From Modicisalibacter coralii (GTDB taxonomy: Bacteria; Pseudomonadota; Gammaproteobacteria; Pseudomonadales; Halomonadaceae), in assembly GCF_004117855.1 (NCBI RefSeq), contig NZ_QWBW01000013.1:61689-125688 (forward strand): 64,000 bases of DNA, given 5' to 3'. Shown piece after piece: positions 45,750 through 55,533 of this stretch (the stretch's first letter is position 1; each line of letters starts with the position of its first letter). Position numbers and translations under genes: made by a program. Under the pieces are notes generated by a model. It was given only the letters and a program-made list of their open reading frames with translations. It was not told where the DNA came from and made no database searches.

Positions 45750-46754
45750 TCATGGGGTGCGAGACGCCGCGTAGGCACGCAACTCGGCGACCACCGCCTC
45801 GGGTAGCTCGATCGACTCGCCACGCTCGGCGCGCAAGGCGTAACGCCGCGCCCCGGGCAGCCGGACCCCCGGCTGGTCGAGCATGGCCTGAAACAGGGCT
45901 TCGATGTGCGCGAGATAGCCGTCGCTGAAGCGGGCCGGATCGAAGGCCAGGATCAGATGCCCGACGCTCGGCGCCTCGCCTTCCGCCTCGAAGAAGGAAC
46001 TGGCCTGAAAGCCGAAGTGGCTGCCGGTCAGCCCAGCGGTGAGCAGTTCCACCATCAGCGCCAGCGAGGCGCCCTTGGCATCGCCGGCGGGCACCATGCT
46101 GCCGGCGATCGCCGCATCCGGGTCGGTGGTGGGCCGGCCCTCGATGTCGAGCGCCCACCCCTCGGGGATCGGTTCGCCGGCCTTCTTGGCCAGCATCACC
46201 TTGCCGCGGGCGACCTTCGACAACGACAGATCGATGACCAGCGGCTCGGCATCGCGCCGCGGGGTGGCGAAGGCGATCGGGTTGGTCCCGTAGAGCGGGC
46301 GCTTGCCGCCCCACGGGGCCATCGCCGAGGGCGCGTTGCTGAAGGCCATGGCCACCAGGCCTTCCCGCGCCAGGCGCTCGACCGGCTCCCCGGCGACCCC
46401 GAAGTGATGCGAGCGCCCGATCGCCACGGCGACCAGCCCCAGCTCGCGGGCCAGCGGGATCGCCCGCTCGACGCCCCGGGCGATTGCCGGAAACGCCAGG
46501 CCGTGTCCAGCGTCGACGCGAATCACCGACCCGGCGACCTCGACCCGGGCCCGGGCACCGGCAACCACCTTGCCGCTGCAGGCCTGGGCGAGATAGAACG
46601 GCAGTCGCGACAGGCCGTGCGAGGGCAAGCCGTCGCGCTCGGCGGCGATCAGCGCCCGGGCGCTGACGCCGGCCTCCCAGCGCGGCACGCCGACCGCCTC
46701 GAGGGCCTCGACCGCCAGGGCCTCGGCATCGCGTAGCGACAGCGTCGTGTTCAT
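45750..46754 (-). CDS. comC: (R)-sulfolactate dehydrogenase (ComC type, LDH2/MDG2 family)
   Basis: 334 aa from the ATG at 46754, overlapping the slcC stop (ATGA). The malate/lactate/sulfolactate family is shown by AERDGLPSHGLSRLPFY with its catalytic His, AIGRSHHFGVAGEPVERLA, PLYGTNPIAFATPR and DLSLSKVARGKVMLAKKAGE. In Chromohalobacter ComC reduces 3-sulfopyruvate to (R)-sulfolactate with NADPH. Together with SlcC it converts the S to the R enantiomer, which SuyAB can cleave. The family alone would also allow malate or ureidoglycolate; the context decides. Confidence 0.82.
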   Translation of the reverse strand: MNTTLSLRDAEALAVEALEAVGVPRWEAGVSARALIAAERDGLPSHGLSRLPFYLAQACSGKVVAGARARVEVAGSVIRVDAGHGLAFPAIARGVERAIPLARELGLVAVAIGRSHHFGVAGEPVERLAREGLVAMAFSNAPSAMAPWGGKRPLYGTNPIAFATPRRDAEPLVIDLSLSKVARGKVMLAKKAGEPIPEGWALDIEGRPTTDPDAAIAGSMVPAGDAKGASLALMVELLTAGLTGSHFGFQASSFFEAEGEAPSVGHLILAFDPARFSDGYLAHIEALFQAMLDQPGVRLPGARRYALRAERGESIELPEAVVAELRAYAASRTP

Positions 46755-47683
46755 GCGTTCACCCCCAGCGCCCGGCGCACGTTGTCGACGGTGATCCAGC
46801 TGATCCGCTCGTTGGACTCGTGCGTCACGCCGGCGATGTGCGGCGTGGCGATCAGCCCGTCGACGCCGGCCAGCGCCGAGCCTGCGGTGAGCGGCTCGTC
46901 CTCGAAGACGTCCAGCATCGCCCCGCCCAGGTGGCCTGCGCGAAGGCTGGCGGCCAGGGCCGCCTCGTCGACGATGCCGCCACGCGCGGTGTTGATCAGC
47001 AGGCTTCCCGGTTTCATCGCCATCAGAGCCTCGGCATCGATCAGATGACGCGTGCCTTCGGTCAGCGGGACATGCAGGCTGACCGCGTCCACCGCGGCGA
47101 GCAGCGTTTCCAGTCGGTCGACGCGCTCGACCGTCTGCCAGGCGGCGTCGTCCTCGGCCACGAAGGGATCGAACGCCATCACCGACATCCCCAGACACTG
47201 GGCGCGCCGGGCCAGATCCCGAGCGATGCCCCCGAAGCCCACCAGACCCAGCATCGCCCCTTGGGTCTCGTGCCCCATCAACGCCTGACGCGGCCACTCG
47301 CCAGCCAGCACCCGCGACGTCGACAGGTAGGCCCCGCGGCGCAGCATGAAGATACCGGTCAGCACGTATTCGGCCACCGACACGGTGTTGCCGCCGGTCG
47401 CCGGCAGCACGGCGATACCGGACTCCCGGCAGGCCTCGAGATCGATATTGTCCAGCCCCACGCCCAGCCGCCCCACGGCGATCAGGTCGGGAAAGCGCGC
47501 CAGCAGTTCGCGGTCGACGCGCGTCCGGTTGCGCACGATCAGCCCACGCACACCGGCGCCCGCCGCCAGCAGCCGGTCACGATCGTCGACCAGGGTGGCG
47601 TCGAAGGTCACCGAGCAGTCCTTTTCGAGGTCGGCCACGGCCGCCTCGTCCATGAATTCACTGATAAGTACATCGGTCATCAT
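46751..47683 (-). CDS. slcC: (S)-sulfolactate dehydrogenase (D-2-hydroxyacid dehydrogenase family)
   Basis: 310 aa. Rossmann motif LGLVGFGGIARDLARRAQ (about 143-160); catalytic Arg in INTARGGIVDEAAL, Glu in DVFEDEPLTAGS, and His in ATPHIAGVTHES. In C. salexigens SlcC oxidises (S)-sulfolactate to 3-sulfopyruvate with NAD+. The preceding 167 nt hold a dispersed repeat, so slcC-comC may have lower or separate expression from slcHFG. Assignment rests on family plus cluster membership. Confidence 0.82.
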   Translation of the reverse strand: MMTDVLISEFMDEAAVADLEKDCSVTFDATLVDDRDRLLAAGAGVRGLIVRNRTRVDRELLARFPDLIAVGRLGVGLDNIDLEACRESGIAVLPATGGNTVSVAEYVLTGIFMLRRGAYLSTSRVLAGEWPRQALMGHETQGAMLGLVGFGGIARDLARRAQCLGMSVMAFDPFVAEDDAAWQTVERVDRLETLLAAVDAVSLHVPLTEGTRHLIDAEALMAMKPGSLLINTARGGIVDEAALAASLRAGHLGGAMLDVFEDEPLTAGSALAGVDGLIATPHIAGVTHESNERISWITVDNVRRALGVNA

Positions 47684-47752
47684 TGGTCCTCATGAGTGCG
47701 CTTGTGCGCCTCGATGATGAAGGGGCGCAGGGGGCAGATCGTCGCGGAGGTC

Positions 47753-47801
47753 ATTCGCCAGGACGGCGAATGTAGCGCCCAGGGAAGGGTTCACAGCGCC
47801 T
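47753..47801 (-). repeat. Dispersed hairpin repeat, copy 2
   Basis: Read on the minus strand, 47801-47773 (GGCGCTGTGAACCCT... CCTGGGCGCTAC) matches copy 1 at 42268-42296, and is followed by the hairpin ATTCGCC(N6)GGCGAAT (47772-47753). It lies between slcG and slcC. Confidence 0.65.
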
Positions 47802-47850
47802 CCGCAAAGATCTGTCCTCGGGTAGCCCTTTGTTGATCAGGGTGCGAAAA

Positions 47851-48333
47851 CTAGAAGTGACGCCACAGGAGCCCCGCCGGCAACGGCACGTTGAGCACGA
47901 TGGCGAACAGGATGTAGAAGCCGCCGATGATCAGCCCCAGCGCCACCGCGTAGCCGCCCAGCCGTCGCGCCGTCCAGGCGTGGTAATGGGCGTGCGCGGC
48001 CAGCAGCGCCGCGCTGGCGACGCTGGCGACGAGAAATCCCAGCCACTTGAGCGACAGGCTCCAGATGAGCATGACGGCGATCAGGCCGAGACGCCGAGCG
48101 ACGCTGCCGGCCTCGGGGCGGGCCCGCCGGGGATGCGCGACGACACTCTTGATCAGCAACGCGACACTGAACACCAGCAGCAGCACGGCGATGGTTCGCG
48201 GAAAGACGCTGGCCATGATCGACATGTCACGACTGAACACGATCGCTCCGGTGGCGATGACAATCATCACCAGCGCCAGGAGGCGATCGGAACGGCGCGC
48301 ATCGAGCGTCGCTGTCTGGGGGTCAGTGGCCAT
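47851..48333 (-). CDS. slcG: Tripartite tricarboxylate-type transporter small membrane subunit (TctB/SlcG)
   Basis: 160 aa from the ATG at 48333, overlapping slcF by 11 bp. About four hydrophobic segments (LLALVMIVIATGAIVF, TIAVLLLVFSVALLI, LGLIAVMLIWSLSLKWLGFLVASVASAALLAAHAHY, ALGLIIGGFYILFAIVL), as in TctB. It works with the large subunit SlcF and binding protein SlcH to import sulfolactate, as inferred from the C. salexigens cluster. Confidence 0.83.
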   Translation of the reverse strand: MATDPQTATLDARRSDRLLALVMIVIATGAIVFSRDMSIMASVFPRTIAVLLLVFSVALLIKSVVAHPRRARPEAGSVARRLGLIAVMLIWSLSLKWLGFLVASVASAALLAAHAHYHAWTARRLGGYAVALGLIIGGFYILFAIVLNVPLPAGLLWRHF

Positions 48334-49834
48334 TGGCGGTCTCCTTGGGGGTACGGCTGCGCCAGGCGCGCCACAGCGGGAACAGCACCGAGAGCAGGAC
48401 CATCGCGATGATCGCCAGCGACAGGGGCCGGCCGAAGAAGGCATTGACCACCGAGCCGGAGGCGTTGCCCATCAGATACCCCTGGACGAAGCCCTGCTCG
48501 GCGATCGGCCCCAGGATCAGCCCCAGCACGATCGGCGAGGGTTTCACGCCATAGCGCGACAGCACCCAGCCAATCACGCCCAGCACGACCATCACCACCA
48601 CGTCGAAGGGATTGTTGCGGATCGCGTAGGTACCGATGATGGTCATGAAGGCGATGCTCGGCACCAGCAGCGCCTTGGGAATGCTGACGATCGACTTGAA
48701 GGCGTAGCGCCCGATCAGCAGACCGATGGGCAGCATCAACAGGGTGGCGATGAACAGCCCGCCGATGAAGGTGTAGGTGACGCCGACGTTGGTGGTGAAC
48801 ATTTCCGGCCCGGTGCGAAAGCCCTGGACCAGCAGCGCACCGAGAATCACCGCGTCGGGCGGCGTGCCGGGGATCCCCAGCACGAAGGTGGGAATGAAGC
48901 CGCCACCGACGGTGGCGTTGTTGGCGGTTTCGGTGGCGATCACGCCATCCGGCTCGCCCTTGCCGAAGTTCTCGCTGTGCTTCGAGGTGCGCCGCGCCTC
49001 CGAATAGGAGACCAGACTGGCGATCGAGCCGCCGGCACCGGGCAGGATCGCCACTGCCGTGCCGATGATCGCACTGCGCAGGCTATTGAACTTGCCGCGC
49101 CACATCAGCGACAGCCCCTCGGCAAAGCGAATCCCCCGCCCTTTCTCGGGCGGTTCCAGATGCGCGCTGGGGGTGGCGACCAGGTCGATGAGCACCGGCA
49201 CGCAATACAGCCCGATCAGCGCCGAGATGGTCTCCACCCCGCCGAGCAGGAATTGCGAGCCGAACGCATAGCGGATGTCGGCACCGATCACCGACACCCC
49301 GACCGTGGACAGCAAAAGCCCCAGCCCGGCGCCGATGAAGCCCTTGAGGGTCGAACCTTCCGACAGCGCCGAGATCAGGGTCAGGCCGAAGATCGCCAGC
49401 CAGAAATATTCCACCGGGCCGAACTTCAGGGCGATCTGCGCCAGCAGCGGCGCCAGGGTCAGCAGGGCCAGTGCCCCGACCAGCCCACCGACCATCGATG
49501 ACAGCGTGGAGAGCGTGACCGCCAGGTCGCCGTCGCCCCGCTTGGCCATGGGATAGCCATCGAAGGTGGTGGCGATCGCCGAGGGCGTGCCCGGCGTGTT
49601 GACCAGGATCGCCGCGTAGGAGCCGCCGTAGATGGCCCCGGTATAGATCGCCCCCAGCATGATCAGCGCCGCCTCCGGCGCCATGCCGAAGGTCACCGGC
49701 ACCAGCACCGCCACCGCCATGGTCGCCGACAGCCCGGGCAGCGCGCCGATGAGAATGCCGGCGGCGACTCCGACGATCGCCAGCATCAGATTGACCGGAG
49801 ACAGGGCGGCGGCCATGAAACTCAGGGTGTCCAT
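48323..49834 (-). CDS. slcF: Tripartite tricarboxylate-type transporter large membrane subunit (TctA/SlcF)
   Basis: 503 aa, about 11-12 membrane helices. TctA motifs: GVAAGILIGALPGLSATMAVAVLVP, GAIYGGSYAAILVNTPGTPSAIATTFDGYPMAKRG, and ETANNATVGGGFIPTFVLGIPGTPPDAVILGALLVQG. GAGGGAGAAGTGC precedes the ATG-equivalent on the minus strand in the form GAGGGAGAAGTGC. 56 nt downstream of slcH, so one operon. Substrate sulfolactate is inferred from the adjacent slcC/comC and suy genes. Confidence 0.88.
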   Translation of the reverse strand: MDTLSFMAAALSPVNLMLAIVGVAAGILIGALPGLSATMAVAVLVPVTFGMAPEAALIMLGAIYTGAIYGGSYAAILVNTPGTPSAIATTFDGYPMAKRGDGDLAVTLSTLSSMVGGLVGALALLTLAPLLAQIALKFGPVEYFWLAIFGLTLISALSEGSTLKGFIGAGLGLLLSTVGVSVIGADIRYAFGSQFLLGGVETISALIGLYCVPVLIDLVATPSAHLEPPEKGRGIRFAEGLSLMWRGKFNSLRSAIIGTAVAILPGAGGSIASLVSYSEARRTSKHSENFGKGEPDGVIATETANNATVGGGFIPTFVLGIPGTPPDAVILGALLVQGFRTGPEMFTTNVGVTYTFIGGLFIATLLMLPIGLLIGRYAFKSIVSIPKALLVPSIAFMTIIGTYAIRNNPFDVVVMVVLGVIGWVLSRYGVKPSPIVLGLILGPIAEQGFVQGYLMGNASGSVVNAFFGRPLSLAIIAMVLLSVLFPLWRAWRSRTPKETANGH

Positions 49835-49890
49835 GCACTTCTCCCTCGCGAAGGGGCCCCGAGGCCGGGGCCCATGGAACGCCGCTCAAC

Positions 49891-50874
49891 TCACTCGATG
49901 ATGCCCATCTCGCGTGCCACCTTCTCGTACTCGGCACGCCGCTTGGCCATGAAGTCGGCCATCTTCATGTACGGCACGTCGATCAGCACGAAGCCCAGGT
50001 TCTGCATCTTCTGGCGGAACTCCGGGTTCTGGTTGATCTGCTGAAAGATCCCGGACAGCTTCTGGGTCACGTCGTCCGGGGTGTCCTTGGGCACCGCCAT
50101 GCCGCGATAGGCCCCACCGGTCATGTCGTAGCCCAGTTCCTTGAAGGTCGGCACGTCGGGGAACAGCGGGTGGCGGTTGTCGGCGGACACGGCCAGCATG
50201 CGCACCTTGTCCTTGTGGTTGGCCGCGGTGGTGGTGTAGCCCCACTCGGCCTGCACCTGACCGCCGAGCAGCGCCGTCACCGCCGCGCCGGTGCCCTTGA
50301 AGGGGATATAGGTGGTCTTGACGTCGGCCAGCGACTCGAAGCGCCGATTGGCGATGTCGTTGGCGGACTGGGTGCCGCTGCCCGAGACGGTGATGCTGCC
50401 CGGCTTCTCCTTGGCGGCGGCGATCAGGTCGTCGAGCGTCTTGTAGGGACTGTCGTTCCTGACGATCAGCGCATCGGGGGAATAGTGGAAATAGTAGAAG
50501 TTCTTGAGATCCGCGGTCTTGAAGCCCGGGTCCTTGCCCATTGGCTTGAGGATGATGTGTGGCAGGTTGGTCCCCATGATGGTGTAACCGTCGCCGTCCA
50601 TCTCGTTGAGCTGCGACCAGCCCACCGCTCCGCCGCCACCGGCCATGTACTGAATGATCAGTTGCTGACCGGTGAGGTCCTGGAAGTATTTCTGCTGCAA
50701 CCGGGCGCTGATGTCCGATTCGCCGCCCGGGCCGAAGGGGATGATGTACTGGATGTTGTGATCGGGGAAGTCCTCGGCACCGGCCGCCGCAGCGGGACCG
50801 GCGAGCGTGGCCGCACTGAGCAGACCGCCGACGAGGGCTGCCGCTTTCAGGGTCTTGAAACGTATCTGGCGCAT
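49891..50874 (-). CDS. slcH: Tripartite tricarboxylate-type transporter binding protein (TctC/SlcH)
   Basis: 327 aa from the ATG at 50874, preceded by GGAGACGATC. A frame extending to 51276 is open by chance through the suyB remnant and is not used. Signal peptide LKAAALVGGLLSAATLAGPAAA. Mature protein: YIIPFGPGGESDISARLQQKYF, GSGTQSANDIANRRFES, VPTFKELGYDMTGGAYRGMAVPKDTP; this is the Bug/TctC fold that binds carboxylates through two water-bridged loops. First gene of slcHFG. Confidence 0.87.
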   Translation of the reverse strand: MRQIRFKTLKAAALVGGLLSAATLAGPAAAAGAEDFPDHNIQYIIPFGPGGESDISARLQQKYFQDLTGQQLIIQYMAGGGGAVGWSQLNEMDGDGYTIMGTNLPHIILKPMGKDPGFKTADLKNFYYFHYSPDALIVRNDSPYKTLDDLIAAAKEKPGSITVSGSGTQSANDIANRRFESLADVKTTYIPFKGTGAAVTALLGGQVQAEWGYTTTAANHKDKVRMLAVSADNRHPLFPDVPTFKELGYDMTGGAYRGMAVPKDTPDDVTQKLSGIFQQINQNPEFRQKMQNLGFVLIDVPYMKMADFMAKRRAEYEKVAREMGIIE

Positions 50875-51047
50875 GATCGTCTCCGATGTTGCTGTTATTG
50901 TGCTTCGGTTCCCGGGAGCCCGAGGGCTCCCGACATGCCACGTACCACCACGTGACGCATCATTGCTTTGTCGTTGTCGGGCGTGCCGGTGCGCGGTCCC
51001 TCGTGTATTAGCACTCGGCGATCGCGAGGCGACACCCGTCTTTGGTC

Positions 51048-51292
51048 TCAGGCGCTCGCGTGGCGCCGCGTGAAGACGCACTCCCGATGCCCCGGCGCCT
51101 CGGCACTGATGTGCCGCCCATCGGCCGTGTGCTGCGGCATTCTCAGCAACTGACGCTCCGTCTCCGGCAGATTGTTCTCCCGGCGTAGCCCCCGACACCT
51201 CGACGTCGATGGGCTCGGCCAGGGTGCGCGGGCTCGCGCAGCGCTTGACCCCGGGCTGGATCGACTTGTCGATCACGCGGACCTGCCACGAG
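51048..51292 (-). pseudogene. Decayed 3' end of a second suyB copy
   Basis: On the minus strand this stretch aligns with the last ~245 nt of the functional suyB (60574-60820). The terminal TCA(GGCGCT) marks the conserved stop at 51048-51050, and stretches such as ACTCCCGATGCCCC and CGACGTCGATG are identical. Small insertions and deletions break the frame. It lies between slcH and the promoter element at 51328-51360, with suyA and most of suyB missing. Confidence 0.85.
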
Positions 51293-51327
51293 TCGTCAGG
51301 TGCAGGGACGAGTGCCTCGCCACCAAG

Positions 51328-51360
51328 TCATGTATATGACATAGTATATATAACAGTCAA
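51328..51360 (-). promoter_or_regulatory. Promoter/operator element, copy 1 (gntR-slcHFG region)
   Basis: 33 bp, identical at 31 positions and in the same orientation to 62098-62130. On the minus strand it offers -35 TTGACT (51360-51355) and -10 TATACA (51336-51331), spacer 18, facing slcH. Within it lies the near-palindrome TCATGTATATGA (51328-51339) and a TATA-rich spacer, a plausible site for the adjacent GntR protein. Confidence 0.72.
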
Positions 51361-51372
51361 GGAGATGCCGAC

Positions 51373-52170
51373 ATGCGCGTCCCTCGGTATAATTCGCCCG
51401 ATGACCCCGTCGCATCACCGCTCACCAACAGGGACGCCGCCTCCATGACCGCGCCGAAAGGCCCGACATTTCAGCCGCTGTACAAACAGATCAAGGACTT
51501 GCTTCTGGAACGGATTGCGTCGGGTGAGTGGCCGCCGGGGACCTTCATCCCCAGCGAGGCGGCACTGGCCGCGAGCTACAACGTCAGCGTCGGCACGCTG
51601 CGCAAGGCGCTCGACGAGCTGGTCAGCGACAACGTGGTGGTCCGCCGCCAGGGCAAGGGCACGGCCGTGGCCACCCACGATGCCGATCGCGCCCTGTTTC
51701 GTTTCTTCAACGTCGTGCGTCACGACGGCGAACGCAGTCTGCCGGTCTCACGGGTACTGAGCCGCCGGCGTCGCCCGGCCACCGCCGCCGAACGTGACGC
51801 GCTGGATCTGCCACCCGGAGCGGAGGTGATCCATATCCGGCGGGTTCGCGAACTGGCCGGCAACCCGACGCTGCTCGAGGATATCGTGCTCGACGCCACG
51901 ACCTTCGCCGCGCTAGAGACGCAGCCGGACGTGCTGCCCAACACCCTCTACCAGCTCTATCAGCATCAGTATGGCGCCACCGTCGCGCATGCCGACGAAC
52001 AACTCGTCGCCGTGCGCGCCGACGCGCAGGATGCCGATCACCTGGGTGTTGCGCTCGGCGAGCCGCTGATCGAGATTCGTCGCGTGGCCCGGGACTATCA
52101 GGACGCGCCCATCGAGCTGCGCGTCTCGCGCCTGGCCACCGGCGACTACTGCTACACCAGCCGTCTCTGA
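51373..52170 (+). CDS. GntR-family regulator with UTRA domain (predicted sulfolactate regulator)
   Basis: 265 aa from the ATG at 51373, which has AAGGAG upstream; an ATG at 51445, nearer to the domain start, is also possible. The winged helix is PLYKQIKDLLLERIASGEWPPGTFIPSEAALAASYNVSVGTLRKALDELVSDNVVVRRQGKGTAV; the C-terminal two-thirds (ALFRFFNVV... IHIRRVRELAGNPTLLEDIVLD... LIEIRRVARDYQDAPIELRVSRL) is a UTRA effector domain of the HutC subfamily. Its gene lies next to one copy of the 33-bp element shared with suyAB, so it is the best candidate to control both suyAB and slcHFG. Effector probably sulfolactate (inference). Confidence 0.87.
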   Translation: MRVPRYNSPDDPVASPLTNRDAASMTAPKGPTFQPLYKQIKDLLLERIASGEWPPGTFIPSEAALAASYNVSVGTLRKALDELVSDNVVVRRQGKGTAVATHDADRALFRFFNVVRHDGERSLPVSRVLSRRRRPATAAERDALDLPPGAEVIHIRRVRELAGNPTLLEDIVLDATTFAALETQPDVLPNTLYQLYQHQYGATVAHADEQLVAVRADAQDADHLGVALGEPLIEIRRVARDYQDAPIELRVSRLATGDYCYTSRL

Positions 52171-52195
52171 TCGCCGAGAAGGCCGCCGAGGTGAC

Positions 52196-52219
52196 GGCCG
52201 CCCGGCTAGCCGGGCGGCC
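52196..52219. terminator. 24-bp perfect palindrome between convergent gntR and hpsP
   Basis: GGCCGCCCGG CTAG CCGGGCGGCC forms a 10-bp GC stem around CTAG. It lies 25 nt after the gntR stop and 9 nt after the hpsP stop. There is no T-run on either side, so a bidirectional terminator or attenuating hairpin is likely but unproven. Confidence 0.5.
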
Positions 52220-52228
52220 ACTGACGAC

Positions 52229-53215
52229 TCAGGGCGTGAGCACGATCTTGGCCGCGGCGCTCTGTCCGGCGACCAGCTCGGCGAAGGCCGCGGCACCGCC
52301 ATCCAGCCCGCGCGTCTCGACCCAGTCGAGAGGCCCCAGCGCCCCCGAGGCCAGCAGGTCGACCGTGGCGCGCAGATCGCTGGGCGTATAGGTATAGGCG
52401 CCCAGCACGATGAGTTCCTTGAGGGTGACGGCGCGCATGTCGAACGCCCCGTCGTTGTCCTGCAACCCCAGATGCATCAGCGAGCCTCCGGGGCGCGTGG
52501 TCTGCACGGCCATCGTTCGCGTCGCCGCCGCCCCCACGCAGTCGAAGACGGCCTCGACGCTGTCGGCCTCCACCGGCGTTCGCCGTGGATCGATCACCGT
52601 CAGCCCGGCCTGCTCGGCGGTCGCGCGGCGCAGCGGATTGGTATCGGCCAGCGTCAGGCGGCGCACGCCGCGCTGGCGCAGCATCAACCCCGTCAGTAGC
52701 CCCACGGCACCGGCTCCGATCACCAGGACTCGGGCTTCCGCGAGCGGTCGCGCCAGACTGCGCGCCAGGCGGTTGATGGCATGCAGCGCGGTGGCGGCCG
52801 GCTCGGTCAGCGCCGCCGCTACCGGCGACAGGCCATCGGGCAGTTCGATCAGGCACTGATCGGGGACCACCACGCTCTCGGCGAAGGTCCCCGGACGGTT
52901 CATGCCCAGCATGGTGCGATTGCTGCACAGGTTCTGTCGCCCCGCCAGGCAATAGTCGCAATGACCGCAGATCACCAGCGGGTTCATCGTCACCCGTTTG
53001 CCGGCGAGCGCGCCCTCGATGACTTCCCCGGCTGCCTCGTGGCCGAGGATCATCGGCGGCACCCGGCGCGGATCGTGGCCGTGATAGGCGTGCAGGTCGG
53101 ACCCGCAGATGCCCGTCGCCAGCACCCTCACCCGCGACTCGCCGGCGGCCAGCGGCGCCAGTTCGATGTCGCGAAGCTCCATCTGCTCGGGGCCGGTATA
53201 GAAAAGCGCTTGCAT
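52229..53215 (-). CDS. hpsP: Zinc-dependent alcohol dehydrogenase (HpsP-like, DHPS 2-dehydrogenase candidate)
   Basis: 328 aa from the ATG at 53215, with a strong GGAGGAATTCAGA upstream. Medium-chain dehydrogenase: catalytic zinc ligands in ATGICGSDLHAYHG and ILGHEAAGEV, structural-zinc cysteines in CGHCDYCLAGRQNLC, and the NAD-binding VLVIGAGAVGLLTGL. In the DHPS pathway of Cupriavidus pinatubonensis two dehydrogenases (HpsO, HpsP) are thought to interconvert DHPS enantiomers by oxidising and reducing carbon 2. This gene follows hpsO and hpsN on the same strand. The O/P letter is assigned by analogy. Confidence 0.72.
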   Translation of the reverse strand: MQALFYTGPEQMELRDIELAPLAAGESRVRVLATGICGSDLHAYHGHDPRRVPPMILGHEAAGEVIEGALAGKRVTMNPLVICGHCDYCLAGRQNLCSNRTMLGMNRPGTFAESVVVPDQCLIELPDGLSPVAAALTEPAATALHAINRLARSLARPLAEARVLVIGAGAVGLLTGLMLRQRGVRRLTLADTNPLRRATAEQAGLTVIDPRRTPVEADSVEAVFDCVGAAATRTMAVQTTRPGGSLMHLGLQDNDGAFDMRAVTLKELIVLGAYTYTPSDLRATVDLLASGALGPLDWVETRGLDGGAAAFAELVAGQSAAAKIVLTP

Positions 53216-53290
53216 TCTGAATTCCTCCAATAATGACCTACCTGTCATCCCTTCAAGCCAGGCACCATCGGGCGCTTGACCATGCGTTCC

Positions 53291-54052
53291 TCAACGCGCG
53301 GTGAAGCCGCCATCCACGAACAGCGTCTGCCCGGTCACGTAGGCCGAGGCCGGCGAGGCGAGAAAGACCGTGGGTCCGGCGATGTCCTCGGCGTTGCCGT
53401 TGCGGCCGATCGCCGTGCGCGCCGCCAGTTCCCGGGCCCTGGCCGGATCGTCGAACAGCGTGGCGGTCAGCTCGGTGGGGAAGAAGCCCGGCGCGATGGC
53501 GTTGGCGTTGATGCCGTCCCGCGACCAGGCCTCGGCCATCGCCCGGGTCAACTGGACGATGCCGCCCTTGCCGGCGCCATAGGGCGCGCTGTCGGGAAAG
53601 GCGCGCAATGACTGCAGCGAGGCCAGATTGATGATCCGCCCGTAACCGCGCTCGCGCATGCCGGGCACCAGCGCCCGGGCGAGAAAGAACGGCGTGCCCA
53701 GGTGCAGTTGCAGGGTCAGGTTCCAGCTGGCCAGATCGACGTCGTCGATGGGCTGACGCAGATTGACGCCGGCGGCATTGACCAGGATCGATACCGCGCC
53801 GAACGGCCCGGCGGCCTGGCTGGCTACCGTCTCCAGCGACGCGGCGTCGGCCAGGTCGGCGACCAGGGCGGCCCCCCGCCCGCCCTGGCGCTCGATGCAC
53901 GCCACCGTGTCATCGAGCGCGGCGCGGCGCCGCGCCGCGACCACCACCGCCGCCCCCGCAGCCGCCAGGGCCAGCGCCATGCTGCGTCCCAGGCCGCTGC
54001 TGCCGCCGGTGACCAGCGCTACCTGACCGTCGAGATCGAAGCAGGGCGTCAT
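53291..54052 (-). CDS. hpsO: Short-chain dehydrogenase (HpsO-like, DHPS 2-dehydrogenase candidate)
   Basis: 253 aa from the ATG at 54052, one base from the hpsN stop. Classical SDR: cofactor loop VTGGSSGLGRSMALALAAAG, NAAGVNLRQP, active-site Ser in NLASLQSLRAF and Tyr/Lys in SAPYGAGKGGIVQLTRAMA, with PTELTATLF in the substrate lid and the usual end FVDGGFTAR. Its direct coupling to hpsN suggests action on 2,3-dihydroxypropane-1-sulfonate, converting one enantiomer via the 2-keto compound. Exact stereochemistry is not deducible. Confidence 0.74.
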   Translation of the reverse strand: MTPCFDLDGQVALVTGGSSGLGRSMALALAAAGAAVVVAARRRAALDDTVACIERQGGRGAALVADLADAASLETVASQAAGPFGAVSILVNAAGVNLRQPIDDVDLASWNLTLQLHLGTPFFLARALVPGMRERGYGRIINLASLQSLRAFPDSAPYGAGKGGIVQLTRAMAEAWSRDGINANAIAPGFFPTELTATLFDDPARARELAARTAIGRNGNAEDIAGPTVFLASPASAYVTGQTLFVDGGFTAR

Positions 54053-54053
54053 C

Positions 54054-55469
<1,416 letters not shown>

Positions 55470-55533
55470 TTCGTCGTACATCAAATCTCTTGTCAATGCC
55501 GGTTCATCGTCTCAGGCATCGCCTGGACAGAGC

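Larger units (their letters stand above)
50875..51372 (-). other. Leader region of slcHFG
   Basis: 498 nt without an intact gene. From the slcH side it holds its ribosome site, about 170 nt of unassigned sequence, the suyB remnant, and then the promoter/operator element next to the gntR start. If the element is the slcHFG promoter, the transcript leader is about 450 nt and crosses the remnant. Confidence 0.6.

Noticed and set aside
49891..51276. 461-codon version of the slcH binding protein
   Set aside because: The extension reads antisense-like sequence and the suyB remnant; signal peptide and ribosome site both point to 50874.
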